DNA of 64,000 bases from an uncultured Bacteroides sp. (GCA_944321465.1 CALULL010000005.1:62001-126000); one strand, 5' to 3'; shown: positions 9,119 through 17,753, counted from the stretch's first letter. Made by a program: numbers and translations. The notes: generated from the sequence alone by a model not told the origin.

Positions 9119-9144
9119 GCCGGACGCAAAGATACGGACAGACT

Positions 9145-10155
9145 ATGAGGATTGGAATTTTGACGGCCGGGGGCGACTGTCCCGGCATCAACGCCACCAT
9201 CCGTGGCGTGTGCAAGGCGGCCATCCTGCACTACGGGATGGAGGTTGTGGGCATTCACAGCGGCTTCCAGGGCTTGCTGACCAACGACGTGGAGGAGCTT
9301 ACCGGGCGTTCGCTCTCGGGGCTGCTCCATCTGGGAGGCACGGTGCTGGGTACTTCGCGCGAGAAGCCTTTCAGGCGGGGCGGCGTGGTGGACGATGCCG
9401 ACAAGCCGGGGCTTATCCTGCGCAACGTGGCCCAGCTGGGGCTCGACTGCGTGGTGGTGATTGGCGGGGGCGGCACGCAGAAGACGGCGGCCAAGCTGGC
9501 CGCTCTGGGGCTGAAGGTGGTGACGGTGCCCAAGACGATAGACAACGACATCTGGGGGACGGACTTCTCGTTTGGCTTCGACTCGGCCGTAACCATAGCC
9601 ACCGAAGCCATAGACCGCCTGCACACCACGGCCAGCTCGCACCGGCGGGTGATGGTCATCGAGGTGATGGGGCACAAGGCGGGCTGGATAGCACTCTACT
9701 CGGGCATGGCCGGAGGGGGTGACATCATCCTGCTGCCCGAGCTGCCTTACGACATCCACCGCATAGGCGAGTCTATCCTGTCGCGCCTGAAGCGCGGCAA
9801 GCCCTATTCCATCGTGGTGGTGGCCGAGGGCATCCGCACCGACGGGCGCAAGCGCGCGGGCGAGTTTATGGCGCAGGAGATAGAGTACGAGACGGGCATA
9901 GAGACGCGCGAGACGGTCCTGGGCTACGTGCAGCGCGGAGGGTCGCCCACGGCGTTCGACCGCAACCTCTCCACCCGCATGGGCGGGCACGCTGCCGAGC
10001 TGGTTGCCACGGGACAGTTCGGACGCATGGTGGCACTGCACGGCGATGCCATAACGTCGGTGCCGCTGGACGAGGTCGCCGGGCGGCTGAAACTGGTGAC
10101 TCCCGACCACGACCTGGTGGTGCAAGGGCGGCGCATGGGGGTATGTTTCGGGTGA
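9145..10155 (+). CDS. pfkA: 6-phosphofructokinase family protein
   Basis: Phosphorylates fructose 6-phosphate in glycolysis; 336 residues, the size of short bacterial PFKs. Family motifs: GGDCPGINATIR for the phosphoryl donor, PKTIDNDIWGTD for the catalytic base, VMGHKAGWIA, PELPYD, and GYVQRGGSPTAFDR for the sugar phosphate. At the donor-specificity loop the sequence is VIGGGGTQK, where E. coli PfkA has GGDG and pyrophosphate enzymes GGDD. The second key site is Lys (PKTID), as in PPi-dependent and mixed-group enzymes. The donor (ATP or PPi) is therefore uncertain. The start at 9145 (MRIGIL) is fixed by the family N-terminus. It is convergent with rnc. Confidence 0.9.
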   Translation: MRIGILTAGGDCPGINATIRGVCKAAILHYGMEVVGIHSGFQGLLTNDVEELTGRSLSGLLHLGGTVLGTSREKPFRRGGVVDDADKPGLILRNVAQLGLDCVVVIGGGGTQKTAAKLAALGLKVVTVPKTIDNDIWGTDFSFGFDSAVTIATEAIDRLHTTASSHRRVMVIEVMGHKAGWIALYSGMAGGGDIILLPELPYDIHRIGESILSRLKRGKPYSIVVVAEGIRTDGRKRAGEFMAQEIEYETGIETRETVLGYVQRGGSPTAFDRNLSTRMGGHAAELVATGQFGRMVALHGDAITSVPLDEVAGRLKLVTPDHDLVVQGRRMGVCFG

Positions 10156-10178
10156 GGTACAGGCCGCAGGGCGGCGCG

Positions 10179-10976
10179 TCAGACGGCTTCCTCGCTGTGC
10201 TGGCGTTTCTGTTCGCGTGCAGCGTCTACCTGGGCGCGGAAGTCCTTGTCGCCTTTCAGCTTCTTGATGGCAGCCTGGGCGGCGTTTTGCTGTGACTCCT
10301 TCTTCGAGTAGCCTACGCCCTTGCCGGCGGAATAGCCTTCGATGAGCACTTCGGTATGGAAGATGGGATTGTAGTCCTTGTCGAGGAACTGTTCGATGAG
10401 TTCGAAGCTGACTTCCACCTTGTTCTTCTGGCTCCACTCGATGAGCTTGGACTTGAAGTTGACCTCTTTGCGCGACATCTTGTCGAGGTCTATGTAGCGT
10501 GTGAAAATCTTCTTCTCGATGAACGTCTGGCAATGCTTGTAGCCGTGGTCCAGATAGATGGCCCCGATGAGGGCTTCGAAGGCGTTGCCGTACATGTAGC
10601 TGTTGTGGGTCTGCGAGCGTGAGGTGTATTTCACGAGTTTGTCCAGTCCGATTTCAACGGCGAGCTTGTTTAGCGTCTCGCGCTGCACAATCTTCGAGCG
10701 TGTGTTGGTAAGGAAGCCCTCGCGGCGGCCTTCAAAGTGGCGGTACACGATGTCGGCCACGACGGCATCAAGTATGGCATCGCCCAGAAACTCCAGACGC
10801 TCGTTGTTGACGAGGCCTCCCTTTTCCGAGCGTACGAGGGTCGACTTGTGGAGCAGGGCTTGCTTGTATATTTGGATGTTGCGCGGCATGAAGCCGAGTA
10901 TTCTGTAAAAACAAAGATAAGACTCTCTGTCCTTTCGGGGCAGGAGCCTTATCTTGTTTATCAGTTCGCGTAACAC
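10179..10976 (-). CDS. rnc: ribonuclease III
   Basis: Double-strand-specific endoribonuclease that processes rRNA precursors and other duplex RNA. The signature ERLEFLGDAILDAVVAD holds the metal-binding acidic residues, and NAFEALIGAIYLDHG supplies the second cluster. A C-terminal double-stranded-RNA-binding domain is seen, with GYSKKESQQNAAQAAIKKL. The start is taken as the GTG at 10976, 8 bp after the fabF stop, because homologues recalled from Bacteroides begin at about this residue (265 aa). An ATG at 11018 would overlap fabF by 35 bp and add 14 unsupported residues. It is last in the acpP-fabF-rnc operon, a conserved order in this group. Confidence 0.93.
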   Translation of the reverse strand: MLRELINKIRLLPRKDRESYLCFYRILGFMPRNIQIYKQALLHKSTLVRSEKGGLVNNERLEFLGDAILDAVVADIVYRHFEGRREGFLTNTRSKIVQRETLNKLAVEIGLDKLVKYTSRSQTHNSYMYGNAFEALIGAIYLDHGYKHCQTFIEKKIFTRYIDLDKMSRKEVNFKSKLIEWSQKNKVEVSFELIEQFLDKDYNPIFHTEVLIEGYSAGKGVGYSKKESQQNAAQAAIKKLKGDKDFRAQVDAAREQKRQHSEEAV

Positions 10977-10983
10977 TGTCGTA

Positions 10984-12246
10984 TTATTCTGCGTATTTCT
11001 TGAAAATGACGCACGCATTGTGTCCTCCGAAGCCGAAGGTATTGGACAAGGCGACGTTTACCGGTCGTTCTTGTGCTTTGTTGAACGTGAAGTTCAGCGT
11101 GTAGTCAATATTCTCGTCGTTGTCGCCTTCCTCATGGTTGATGGTGGGCGGCACAACTCCGTTCACAATGGCCAGTATGCTGGCGATGGCTTCTACGGCT
11201 CCGGCGGCTCCGAGCAGGTGTCCGGTCATCGACTTTGTGGAGCTGATGTTCAGCTCGTAGGCGTGCTGGCCGAATACTTCTTTGATGGCCTTTACTTCCG
11301 ATATGTCGCCTACGGGGGTGGATGTTCCGTGCACGTTGATGTAGTCTACCTCCTCCGGTTTCATTTCGGCATCTTCCAGTGCGTTGGCCATTACGAGCTT
11401 GGCACCCAGTCCTTCGGGGTGCGATGCCGTGAGGTGGTGTGCGTCGGCCGACATGCCCACACCTGCCAGCTCGGCATAGATGTGCGCTCCGCGTGCCTTG
11501 GCATGTTCCAGTTCCTCCAGCACCAGGCATCCGCCGCCTTCGCCCATGACGAAACCGTCGCGGCTTGCACTGAATGGGCGGGAAGCTGTCTCGGGAGAGT
11601 CGTTGCGGGTGGAGAGGGCGTGCATGGCGTTGAAGCCGCCCACGCCGCAGGCTGCAATGGCTGCCTCGGAGCCTCCGGTTACAATGGCATTGGCCTTGCC
11701 CAGACGGATGAGGTTGAATGCGTCGGCTATGGCGTTGGTCGACGTTGCACAGGCCGAGCACGTAGCATAGTTCGGTCCGTGGAAGCCGTACAGAATGGAA
11801 ATCTGACCGGCTGCGATGTCGGATATCATTTTAGGGATGAAGAACGGGTTAAACTTCGGCCCGTTCTCCTTGTGGAGCGCGTAGTTGCCGGCTTCTTCCT
11901 CAAAGGTGCGAATGCCGCCTATGCCAGCTCCGAAGATGACACCTATCCTGTTCAGATCTTCCTTTTCGACGTCGAGTCCCGAGTCTCCCACAGCTTGCTT
12001 GGCCACTGCCACCGCGTACTGGGTGTAGAGATCCATCTTGCGGGCTTCCTTGCGGTCGATGTAGAGGTTGGGGTCGAAACCCTTCACCTCGCAGGCGAAC
12101 CGTGTCTTGAAGAGGGATGCGTCGAAATGGGTAATAGGCCCTGCCCCACTAACCCCATTAACCAAGTTGGTCCAGAACTCCTGAACCGTGTTGCCAATGG
12201 GGGTAATGGCACCGAGGCCTGTTACTACAACTCGTTTTAATTCCAT
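10984..12246 (-). CDS. fabF: beta-ketoacyl-ACP synthase II
   Basis: Elongating condensing enzyme of type II fatty acid synthesis; 420 residues. The Cys-His-His triad is intact: the nucleophile in TCSACATST, the first His in VHGTSTPVGD and the second in KSMTGHLLGAAGA. Further FabF landmarks are VVTGLGAITPIGN at the N-terminus and SNTFGFGGHNA near the end. It lies 20 bp downstream of acpP, the carrier of its substrates, and 7 bp upstream of the chosen rnc start, so the three are probably co-transcribed. Confidence 0.97.
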   Translation of the reverse strand: MELKRVVVTGLGAITPIGNTVQEFWTNLVNGVSGAGPITHFDASLFKTRFACEVKGFDPNLYIDRKEARKMDLYTQYAVAVAKQAVGDSGLDVEKEDLNRIGVIFGAGIGGIRTFEEEAGNYALHKENGPKFNPFFIPKMISDIAAGQISILYGFHGPNYATCSACATSTNAIADAFNLIRLGKANAIVTGGSEAAIAACGVGGFNAMHALSTRNDSPETASRPFSASRDGFVMGEGGGCLVLEELEHAKARGAHIYAELAGVGMSADAHHLTASHPEGLGAKLVMANALEDAEMKPEEVDYINVHGTSTPVGDISEVKAIKEVFGQHAYELNISSTKSMTGHLLGAAGAVEAIASILAIVNGVVPPTINHEEGDNDENIDYTLNFTFNKAQERPVNVALSNTFGFGGHNACVIFKKYAE

Positions 12247-12266
12247 ACTGTGGAGTTGGGATGGAT

Positions 12267-12503
12267 TTACTTAACGTTTGTTTCGATGTAAGAAATAGCA
12301 TCGCCTACGGTTGTAATCTTCTCGGCTTGGTCGTCGGGAATGGAAATGCCAAATTCCTTTTCAAACTCCATGATCAACTCTACTGTATCCAGAGAGTCTG
12401 CACCCAAATCGTTGGTGAAGCTTGCTTCGTTCGTTACTGCGGATTCTTCAACGCCTAACTTGTCTACGATGATAGCCTTTACTTTAGATGCGATTTCAGA
12501 CAT
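12267..12503 (-). CDS. acpP: acyl carrier protein
   Basis: The small acidic carrier (78 residues) that holds growing fatty acyl chains on a phosphopantetheine arm. The attachment serine is S37 in GADSLDT, and the sequence shows the typical four-helix pattern rich in Glu and Asp. It is the first gene of the acpP-fabF-rnc operon. Its promoter is interleaved with that of divergent purN. Confidence 0.97.
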   Translation of the reverse strand: MSEIASKVKAIIVDKLGVEESAVTNEASFTNDLGADSLDTVELIMEFEKEFGISIPDDQAEKITTVGDAISYIETNVK

Positions 12504-12541
12504 AACTCTAAGTTTTTAATTAATAATCAGTTTTATTTCTT

Positions 12542-12549
12542 TACTTTTG
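12542..12549 (+). promoter_or_regulatory. purN promoter, -7 box
   Basis: TACTTTTG, a full match to TAnnTTTG, leaving a leader of roughly 95 nt before purN. It abuts the minus-strand acpP -7 box. Confidence 0.55.
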
Positions 12550-12554
12550 CGCTG

Positions 12555-12586
12555 CAAAGGAATGAATATTTATTGTTCTGCGCAAA
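12555..12586 (-). promoter_or_regulatory. acpP promoter, -33 and -7 boxes
   Basis: On the minus strand a TTTG -33 box (12583-12586) is followed after about 20 bp by TTCCTTTG (12555-12562), seven of eight matches to TAnnTTTG. It overlaps the region bound by the purN promoter. Confidence 0.5.
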
Positions 12587-12652
12587 TATTTGGAGAATTA
12601 AATGCTGTTTTTTGCACAATTTTTACGCTGTTGTGCATAAAAGGACACGCTT

Positions 12653-13225
12653 ATGAAGAAAAAAGTAGCAATTCTGGCGTCGGGAAACGGTACGAACGCC
12701 GAAAACATTATCCGTTATTTCAGTGGCAGTGAAACTGCGTGTGTCAACCTCTTGATTGCGAACCGGAAGGATGCCTATGCCCTTGAGCGGGCCAAAAGGC
12801 TCGGGGTGCCCTCGGTGTACATGGGGAAGGACGAGTGGAAGGAAGGAGCGAACGTGCTTGGCCTGTTGCGGCGCGAGGGGGTGGACTTCGTGGTTCTGGC
12901 CGGGTTTCTTGCACGTGTGCCGCAGGCCGTCATCGATGCTTTTCCGAGACGCATTGTGAACATTCATCCGGCCTTGTTGCCCAAGTTCGGGGGAAAGGGC
13001 ATGTATGGCAGCCATGTGCACGAGGCCGTGCTGGCCGCAGGCGAGAAGGAGAGCGGCATCACCATACATTATATTAATGAACACTACGACGAGGGCGACA
13101 TCGTTGCCCAGTTCCGTTGCGAGGTGCTCCCGGGCGACACGCCCGACGAACTGGCCAGCCGCGTGCACGCTCTGGAGTACAAGCACTTCCCCGAGGTGAT
13201 TGAACGTCTTGTGACCGCACTCTGA
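12653..13225 (+). CDS. purN: phosphoribosylglycinamide formyltransferase
   Basis: Transfers a formyl group from 10-formyl-THF to GAR in de novo purine synthesis; 190 residues. The N-terminal SGNGTNAENII binds the ribose phosphate. The catalytic N103 and H105 lie in NIHPALLP, and the partner Asp D146 is in HYDEGDI. VLAGFLARVP and the GMYGSHVHEAV segment are also typical. It stands alone on this strand, divergent from acpP and convergent with pdxB. Confidence 0.95.
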   Translation: MKKKVAILASGNGTNAENIIRYFSGSETACVNLLIANRKDAYALERAKRLGVPSVYMGKDEWKEGANVLGLLRREGVDFVVLAGFLARVPQAVIDAFPRRIVNIHPALLPKFGGKGMYGSHVHEAVLAAGEKESGITIHYINEHYDEGDIVAQFRCEVLPGDTPDELASRVHALEYKHFPEVIERLVTAL

Positions 13226-13265
13226 CGGTGCTTTCTCCGTGCCTGCCGCGCGGGGGGCTCCTGCT

Positions 13266-14345
13266 TCAGATGCCCGCTTCGGCCTTGCGAGCCGGGGCGG
13301 GTTTCTTTATTTCTACGCGGTAGGCCGTGCGCTCGCGGCGCAGGGGATAGTTGCCCCGCAGAGTTTCGAAGGCTTCGGGGTGTGCCTTCAGGGCTGTCGA
13401 GTCGCGGCGCGGGTCGTACATTTGCAGGCAGGCATCGGCCTCGTCGGCAGCCACAATGAGGGGGTTGGCTGGTGCCGGTGGTTCGATGTGGTAGTCGGCC
13501 TTCAGCCTGAAGTGGCGGCACAGGGCATCGAGTGCCATGCGGGTGGCTCCGGCCTTGCCGTCGGCCGAGTAGCCCGCTATGTGGGGCGTACCCAGCAGCA
13601 CGCGTTGCAGCAGGGGCTGGCTGATGTCCGGCTCGTGTTCCCACACGTCGATGATGGCATCGCCCGCCTGTCCTTTGTCCAGGGCCTGTAGCAGCGCACG
13701 GGTGTCGGCCACTTCGCCGCGCGACGTGTTGATGACGAGCGGCCTGCGCCGCAAATAGCCGAACCATGCCGCGTCGGCCAGGTGGTACGTGGGGTAGGTA
13801 CCTTCGCGGCTTAGGGGGACGTGGAACGTCAGGATGTCGCATTCGTGCGTCAGCTCCTCCATCGTGCTGAACGCTTCTCCGCCTTCCCGTTCCTGGCGGG
13901 GAGGGTCGTTGAGCAGCACGCGCATGCCCAGCGCATGGGCCATGCGTGCCACTTTGCTACCCACGTGGCCCACGCCCACGATGCCCAGCGTGCAGCCTTG
14001 CAGCGGACGGTGGCGTTCGAGCGACCACACGCAGAGAGCCGACTGCACGTACTGCTCCACCGACGATGCGTTGCAGCCCGGGGCGTTGGCCCACTCTATG
14101 CCGGCCTGGCGGCAGTAGGCGGTGTCGATGTGGTCGAACCCTATGGTGGCCGTGGCGATGAACCGCACGCGGCTGCCTTCGAGCAGCCGACGGTCGCAAC
14201 GGGTGCGGGTGCGCACCACCAGCGCGTCGGCATCGCGCACCAGCGCGGGGCCGATGTCGCGTCCCGGGGCATAGGTCGCCTCCACGCCCAGCCGGGCCAG
14301 TGCTTCCTTTATATAAGGGATCTTGTCGTCTACAATCAGTTTCAT
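13266..14345 (-). CDS. pdxB: erythronate-4-phosphate dehydrogenase
   Basis: Second step of the DXP-dependent pyridoxal phosphate route; NAD-dependent, 359 residues. It has the D-2-hydroxyacid dehydrogenase layout: N-terminal catalytic half, Rossmann half with GIVGVGHVGSKVA, NTSRGEVAD carrying the catalytic Arg, and H in TPHIAGYSADGK. The start MKLIVDDKIPYI and the C-terminal extension with QMYDPRRDS separate PdxB from serA-type relatives. The last 20 or so residues are basic and Ala/Pro-rich. Confidence 0.93.
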   Translation of the reverse strand: MKLIVDDKIPYIKEALARLGVEATYAPGRDIGPALVRDADALVVRTRTRCDRRLLEGSRVRFIATATIGFDHIDTAYCRQAGIEWANAPGCNASSVEQYVQSALCVWSLERHRPLQGCTLGIVGVGHVGSKVARMAHALGMRVLLNDPPRQEREGGEAFSTMEELTHECDILTFHVPLSREGTYPTYHLADAAWFGYLRRRPLVINTSRGEVADTRALLQALDKGQAGDAIIDVWEHEPDISQPLLQRVLLGTPHIAGYSADGKAGATRMALDALCRHFRLKADYHIEPPAPANPLIVAADEADACLQMYDPRRDSTALKAHPEAFETLRGNYPLRRERTAYRVEIKKPAPARKAEAGI

Positions 14346-14406
14346 GTCGTTCGCTTGTGTTTTGTCCGTTAGCTTTTGTCGTGGGGCGGCTGTGGCGTGT
14401 GTCTGC

Positions 14407-15012
14407 TCACAGTTGCCCGTTCTCCACCATGAGGATGACGCGCTCGGTCAGTTGGTCGTCGCCCTCGGCATCGTATTCTTTTTTCAGGCTGGCCCCGAAC
14501 AGGGCGGCAAACGTCTGGTAGAAGCCTGCCTTGAAGGGGCCCATGAAGGCGCGCACCAACTCGTAGGAGGTCTGGTTCGTTTCTCTGTCGACGAGCTTGA
14601 TGAGGAGTTTGCCCTGCGAGTAGGTCAGTTTCTTCAGCCTCGGCGTGTATTGTTTCTTCAGTCCCTTTTCCACGCGGCGGATGTGTTCCTGCCGTGCCTT
14701 GTCGGTAGGCAGGGTTTGCAGCAGCTCGTAGGTCTCGATGATGATGCCGCGTATTTCCTTTGACAGCGGCAACACTTTCTTCACGTCGCGCACCAGTTTG
14801 TTGTAGCGTCGTTGTTGCCGTTTGTTCTTGAATTGCAGTGGCTCGAAGACGTACAACGTGGGCAGTTGCACCCTGGCGATGGTGTCGCCCCGCGTGGCGT
14901 GCACGGGCATGGAGGGCTCGTGCTCTGCCTGCCGGGGGAAGGCTTCGTGGGCGGGACAGGCTGTGGCCAGCAGCAGGGCCGACAGCAGTGCTGTGTGTCT
15001 GCTTCTCTTCAT
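14407..15012 (-). CDS. DUF4294 exported protein
   Basis: A 201-residue protein of the Bacteroidota family DUF4294, function unknown. The N-terminus MKRSRHTALLSALLLATACPA is signal-peptide-like; the Cys near residue 19 could be a lipobox, but the site is imperfect. The conserved core follows (LPTLYVFEPLQFKNKRQ; YNKLVRDVKKVLPL; LKKLTYSQGKLLIKLVDRET). The start at 15012 is preferred because further upstream the frame lacks family features and carries a -7 box. It lies 61 bp downstream of pdxB. Confidence 0.82.
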   Translation of the reverse strand: MKRSRHTALLSALLLATACPAHEAFPRQAEHEPSMPVHATRGDTIARVQLPTLYVFEPLQFKNKRQQRRYNKLVRDVKKVLPLSKEIRGIIIETYELLQTLPTDKARQEHIRRVEKGLKKQYTPRLKKLTYSQGKLLIKLVDRETNQTSYELVRAFMGPFKAGFYQTFAALFGASLKKEYDAEGDDQLTERVILMVENGQL

Positions 15013-15017
15013 GCGGA

Positions 15018-15025
15018 CAAAATTA
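15018..15025 (-). promoter_or_regulatory. DUF4294 gene promoter, candidate -7 box
   Basis: The minus-strand reading TAATTTTG fits TAnnTTTG but is only 5 bp from the ATG. Transcription from it would be nearly leaderless, so this may be a chance match. Confidence 0.3.
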
Positions 15026-15277
15026 CTGCATTCCTGCCACATGGCCGTGCTTGTCGGCTCATTATTTTGGGCTCGGACCGGCGGACGGGCTGCGGGGCGG
15101 GTGGGGGAGGTTGCGGCTTCTTGTCGTTTTGACACTTTGACTGTGCCGATGCTTCTGCCTGGCTTGTTTCGGACCGCAGGATGTATCGGGCCGGAATGGC
15201 GAAACACCTGAGGGGTATTCTGTTGACGTTCAGAGATATATCGCCTACTGGTGCCGGAAACAGGGCTGAAACGGAAG

Positions 15278-15470
15278 GCGTGGAGACTTGCCTCGACGGG
15301 CGTACAGGCTGGCTACCGAGGAGGCGCACCTGTGCCCGCTGGCGGGGACTTCTGTGCCTGTGCGGGGGCAGAGGTGTGCCCGGTCGGCTTGTTTACTTGC
15401 CGCTGCGTGTCGGCATGGGGCGGGAAGGGCGTTGCAGAGGGTTTGCGCCGGAGGTGGCACACCTGTGGCC
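15278..15470. repeat. 22-bp palindromic array, copy 3 (longest)
   Basis: The largest array, about nine units. Dyad centres are at 15285.5, 15307.5, 15329.5, 15351.5 and 15373.5, then a shifted one near 15394.5, then 15417.5, 15439.5 and 15462.5. Units at 15324-15380 are well conserved; outer units are degenerate. It sits in the 928-bp gap between the DUF4294 gene and the endonuclease gene, which holds no credible gene. Confidence 0.85.
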
Positions 15471-15547
15471 GGAGGGGCGGGTTTTGCTGGTTGGGGCGGA
15501 TGGCCCATAGGGCGTGTAAGCAGAAACGGACTGTTGCTGTCTTTTTG

Positions 15548-15634
15548 AACCCCAATCGGCCTTTAGACCGTTCGCTGTGTGTCGTGTGGCCGGCCGAACG
15601 AAATCGCTTTGGGCTCTAATGGCCGATTGGGGTT
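15548..15634. repeat. 14-bp inverted repeat pair beside array 3
   Basis: AACCCCAATCGGCC at 15548-15561 and its exact complement GGCCGATTGGGGTT at 15621-15634 are separated by 59 nt. Close variants of the second arm occur at 28789-28802 and 53485-53499, both beside other arrays. The remaining sequence of this gap, to about 15940, shows nothing recognisable. Confidence 0.6.
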
Positions 15635-15940
15635 GAAGGGGAAAAGGCACAAGCCGCAGCGTGGCGTATGAAGGTGGACAGTCAGAATGTTTACAATTAC
15701 AAACATTTATTGGGACCTCGTGCGACCTGTGCCTGTGTATCGTGGGTTAAGAGAGAATGCGGACCCGGCGGTTCGCTCTTTGTACTGAACGAAGATAGGC
15801 TTTTCCGCGCACATGGGCAACTGTTCCTGCGGGGGTTCTCTGCCTGCACGTCCGCAGGGGGCGATAAGGTGCCGAAAATACCCTCTGACGGGAAGATTTT
15901 TTTTGCCCTTCCCCGCGTGGCCGTCCCTCTGCCGGGGCGT

Positions 15941-16870
15941 TCAGCTTCCCATCGGCCAGTCGCTCAGGTCGTAGCTGGCCTCCACGACGCGCTCCACCTC
16001 GTCGGGCAACGAGGGGAAGAAGTCGATGCCGGTGATGCGTTCCACCTGGTCGACGGAGTTGACATAGGAGTCGAGCGGGCGGTTTCCGGCTGTGTTCTTG
16101 TAGATGAACCCGACGGCTTTGGGCGTGCCTGTGGTCGAGAGGACGACCTTGAAGAAGGCATCGGGCACGGTGATGCAGTGTTCGCGCCCTATGGTGCGGT
16201 GTTTTCCCCGGTAGAGTATCGGCCCGCAAACGATGTAGATGCGCCCCTCGCGCTGTGCCCACTCCCGGCAGGCGTCCTCCAGCTCTTTCCAGTCGCCACG
16301 GTTCAGGTTGTGGTGCTGTGGGCAGATGTTGGTCATGTAGAAGCTCTCGCGCATGGCCCGCCAGTCCCAGCGGTTGTCGGCGGCGGGGCACATGTGTCCC
16401 CGGTCCCAGCCCGAGTTGCTGTAGTCCTTGGTGACGACGGCCTGCGAGGGGGGCAGGTCGGGGTCGGGCAGGAACTTGTCGGTGCGGCTCTCGCGCTCCA
16501 CCAGCCGCTCGGTGTTCAGTTCCCAGGCCACCCAGTTGGGCAGGTTGAGCCGCGTGTTGTAGCTCACGGTGTAGGTGCGTCGCTTCAGCGTCAGTTGTGG
16601 CGTGTCCTTGGGCAGCGGGCCGGGTATCTCCAGCCCGGCCTCGGGCAGTTGTCCGGCGGTGGGCGTGGCGGTGGCGGCTGAGGCGTTCCGGCTCAGGCGG
16701 TGCACGGCGTTGGTGAGCAGTGTGCGCAGGTCGGTGTTTTGGTTTCGTCGCAGGGCTTGGTCTATAGGCTCGAAGCCCAGCACGGCGGCAGCCACGGCGA
16801 CGAGCACCACGAACAGTCCGCCGGGGCGGCGGCGCGAAGCGGGTTTCTTTCTGCTTTTCCGGGTAGTCAT
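15941..16870 (-). CDS. membrane-anchored DNA/RNA non-specific endonuclease
   Basis: A 309-residue NUC1/Serratia-type beta-beta-alpha metal nuclease. The DRGH motif (SGWDRGHMCPAADN) supplies the general-base His, and MTNICPQHHNLNRGDW supplies the metal-binding Asn. A basic N-terminus (MTTRKSRKKPASRRR) precedes one membrane segment (FVVLVAVAAAVLGF), so the catalytic domain is probably periplasmic. The region of about residues 50-100 is Ala/Pro/Thr-rich linker. The start at 16870 is chosen because the frame upstream of it lacks similarity and crosses the promoter. It is divergent from rubrerythrin; a role in nucleic-acid scavenging is inference. Confidence 0.9.
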   Translation of the reverse strand: MTTRKSRKKPASRRRPGGLFVVLVAVAAAVLGFEPIDQALRRNQNTDLRTLLTNAVHRLSRNASAATATPTAGQLPEAGLEIPGPLPKDTPQLTLKRRTYTVSYNTRLNLPNWVAWELNTERLVERESRTDKFLPDPDLPPSQAVVTKDYSNSGWDRGHMCPAADNRWDWRAMRESFYMTNICPQHHNLNRGDWKELEDACREWAQREGRIYIVCGPILYRGKHRTIGREHCITVPDAFFKVVLSTTGTPKAVGFIYKNTAGNRPLDSYVNSVDQVERITGIDFFPSLPDEVERVVEASYDLSDWPMGS

Positions 16871-16959
16871 GGGGTGTGTGGGTTTTGTGGGTAAGGCCGG
16901 CCTGTCGGTCGGCAGGCTCTCCGGGCCGGGGCTTTGCGGACCTCTGCCCGGAGGCCCTG

Positions 16960-16967
16960 CAAAGGTA
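16960..16967 (-). promoter_or_regulatory. endonuclease gene promoter, -7 box
   Basis: Minus-strand TACCTTTG, a full consensus match, leaving a leader of about 80 nt. Confidence 0.55.
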
Positions 16968-17052
16968 AGCCAATGTGGGGAAAGGAACGTCGGGCGGAGC
17001 GTTTTTTTTGCTTCTGCGGGCTGCCGGGTGCCGCATTTTGGGACGGAAAGTG

Positions 17053-17084
17053 TTTTGCCATGTGGAAAGTAAGTCCTATCTTTG
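17053..17084 (+). promoter_or_regulatory. rubrerythrin promoter, -33 and -7 boxes
   Basis: TTTTG (17053-17057) is followed after about 20 bp by TATCTTTG (17077-17084), the full Bacteroidota promoter layout, with a leader of about 45 nt. Confidence 0.7.
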
Positions 17085-17135
17085 TCGTAGCACTTACGAT
17101 AGTGTATATGCTGAACTAAACAAACAATTGTAATT

Positions 17136-17714
17136 ATGGGAAAGAGCATCAAAGGAACAAAGACCGAGAAACATCTGCTGACTTCGTTTGCCGGCGAGTC
17201 GCAGGCACGTATGCGTTACACTTACTTTGCCAGTGCGGCCAAGAAAGAAGGATATGAGCAGATAGCAGCCATTTTCCTTGAGACAGCCGAGCAGGAGAAG
17301 GAACACGCCAAACGCATGTTCAAGTACCTGGAAGGCGGCAAGGTGGAGATAACAGCCAGCTACCCCGCCGGGGTGATAGGTTCGACGCTTGAGAACCTCC
17401 ATGCTGCCGCCGAGGGCGAGCACGAGGAATGGTCGCACGACTATCCCTATTTTGCCGACGTGGCCGAGGAGGAGGGCTTCCCTGAGATAGCCTTGATGTA
17501 TCGCAACATTGCCGTTGCCGAGCGTGCCCATGAGGACCGCTACCGTGCTTTTGTCGAGAACATCGAGAAGGCCGCCGTCTTTGCCAAGGAAGGCGAAGTG
17601 GTGTGGCAGTGCCGCAACTGCGGTTTCGTCTATGTAGGGACGGAGGCCCCCCAGGTATGTCCGGCTTGCCTGCATCCGCAGTCGTACTTTGAAGTGAAGA
17701 AAGAAAACTGGTAA
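17136..17714 (+). CDS. rbr: rubrerythrin
   Basis: Non-haem di-iron peroxidase that reduces hydrogen peroxide in the cytosol of anaerobes; 192 residues. The N-terminal four-helix di-iron domain carries the expected Glu/His ligands (SFAGESQARMRY, ETAEQEKEHA, AEGEHEEW, VAERAHEDRY). The C-terminal rubredoxin-like knuckle has two CxxC pairs (WQCRNCGF and VCPACLHP) for one iron. It has its own strong promoter and a following terminator, so it is probably a single-gene unit. Confidence 0.96.
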   Translation: MGKSIKGTKTEKHLLTSFAGESQARMRYTYFASAAKKEGYEQIAAIFLETAEQEKEHAKRMFKYLEGGKVEITASYPAGVIGSTLENLHAAAEGEHEEWSHDYPYFADVAEEEGFPEIALMYRNIAVAERAHEDRYRAFVENIEKAAVFAKEGEVVWQCRNCGFVYVGTEAPQVCPACLHPQSYFEVKKENW

Positions 17715-17753
17715 CCGCCGGTTTTCCGTGCGCCGGTAGGCGCGATAAGCGGG

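Noticed and set aside
10977-11018. ATG start of rnc at 11018
   Set aside because: It would overlap fabF by 35 bp and add residues not seen in recalled homologues; GTG at 10976 fits better, though this is not certain.
15278-15470. CRISPR array
   Set aside because: Period is 22 bp in total, with no unique spacers between repeats; units are variable palindromes and no cas genes are present.
15181-15619. Several short frames crossing array 3
   Set aside because: They arise from stop-poor GC-rich repeat DNA; 22 bp is not a multiple of 3, so the repeats cannot encode a repeated peptide in one frame.
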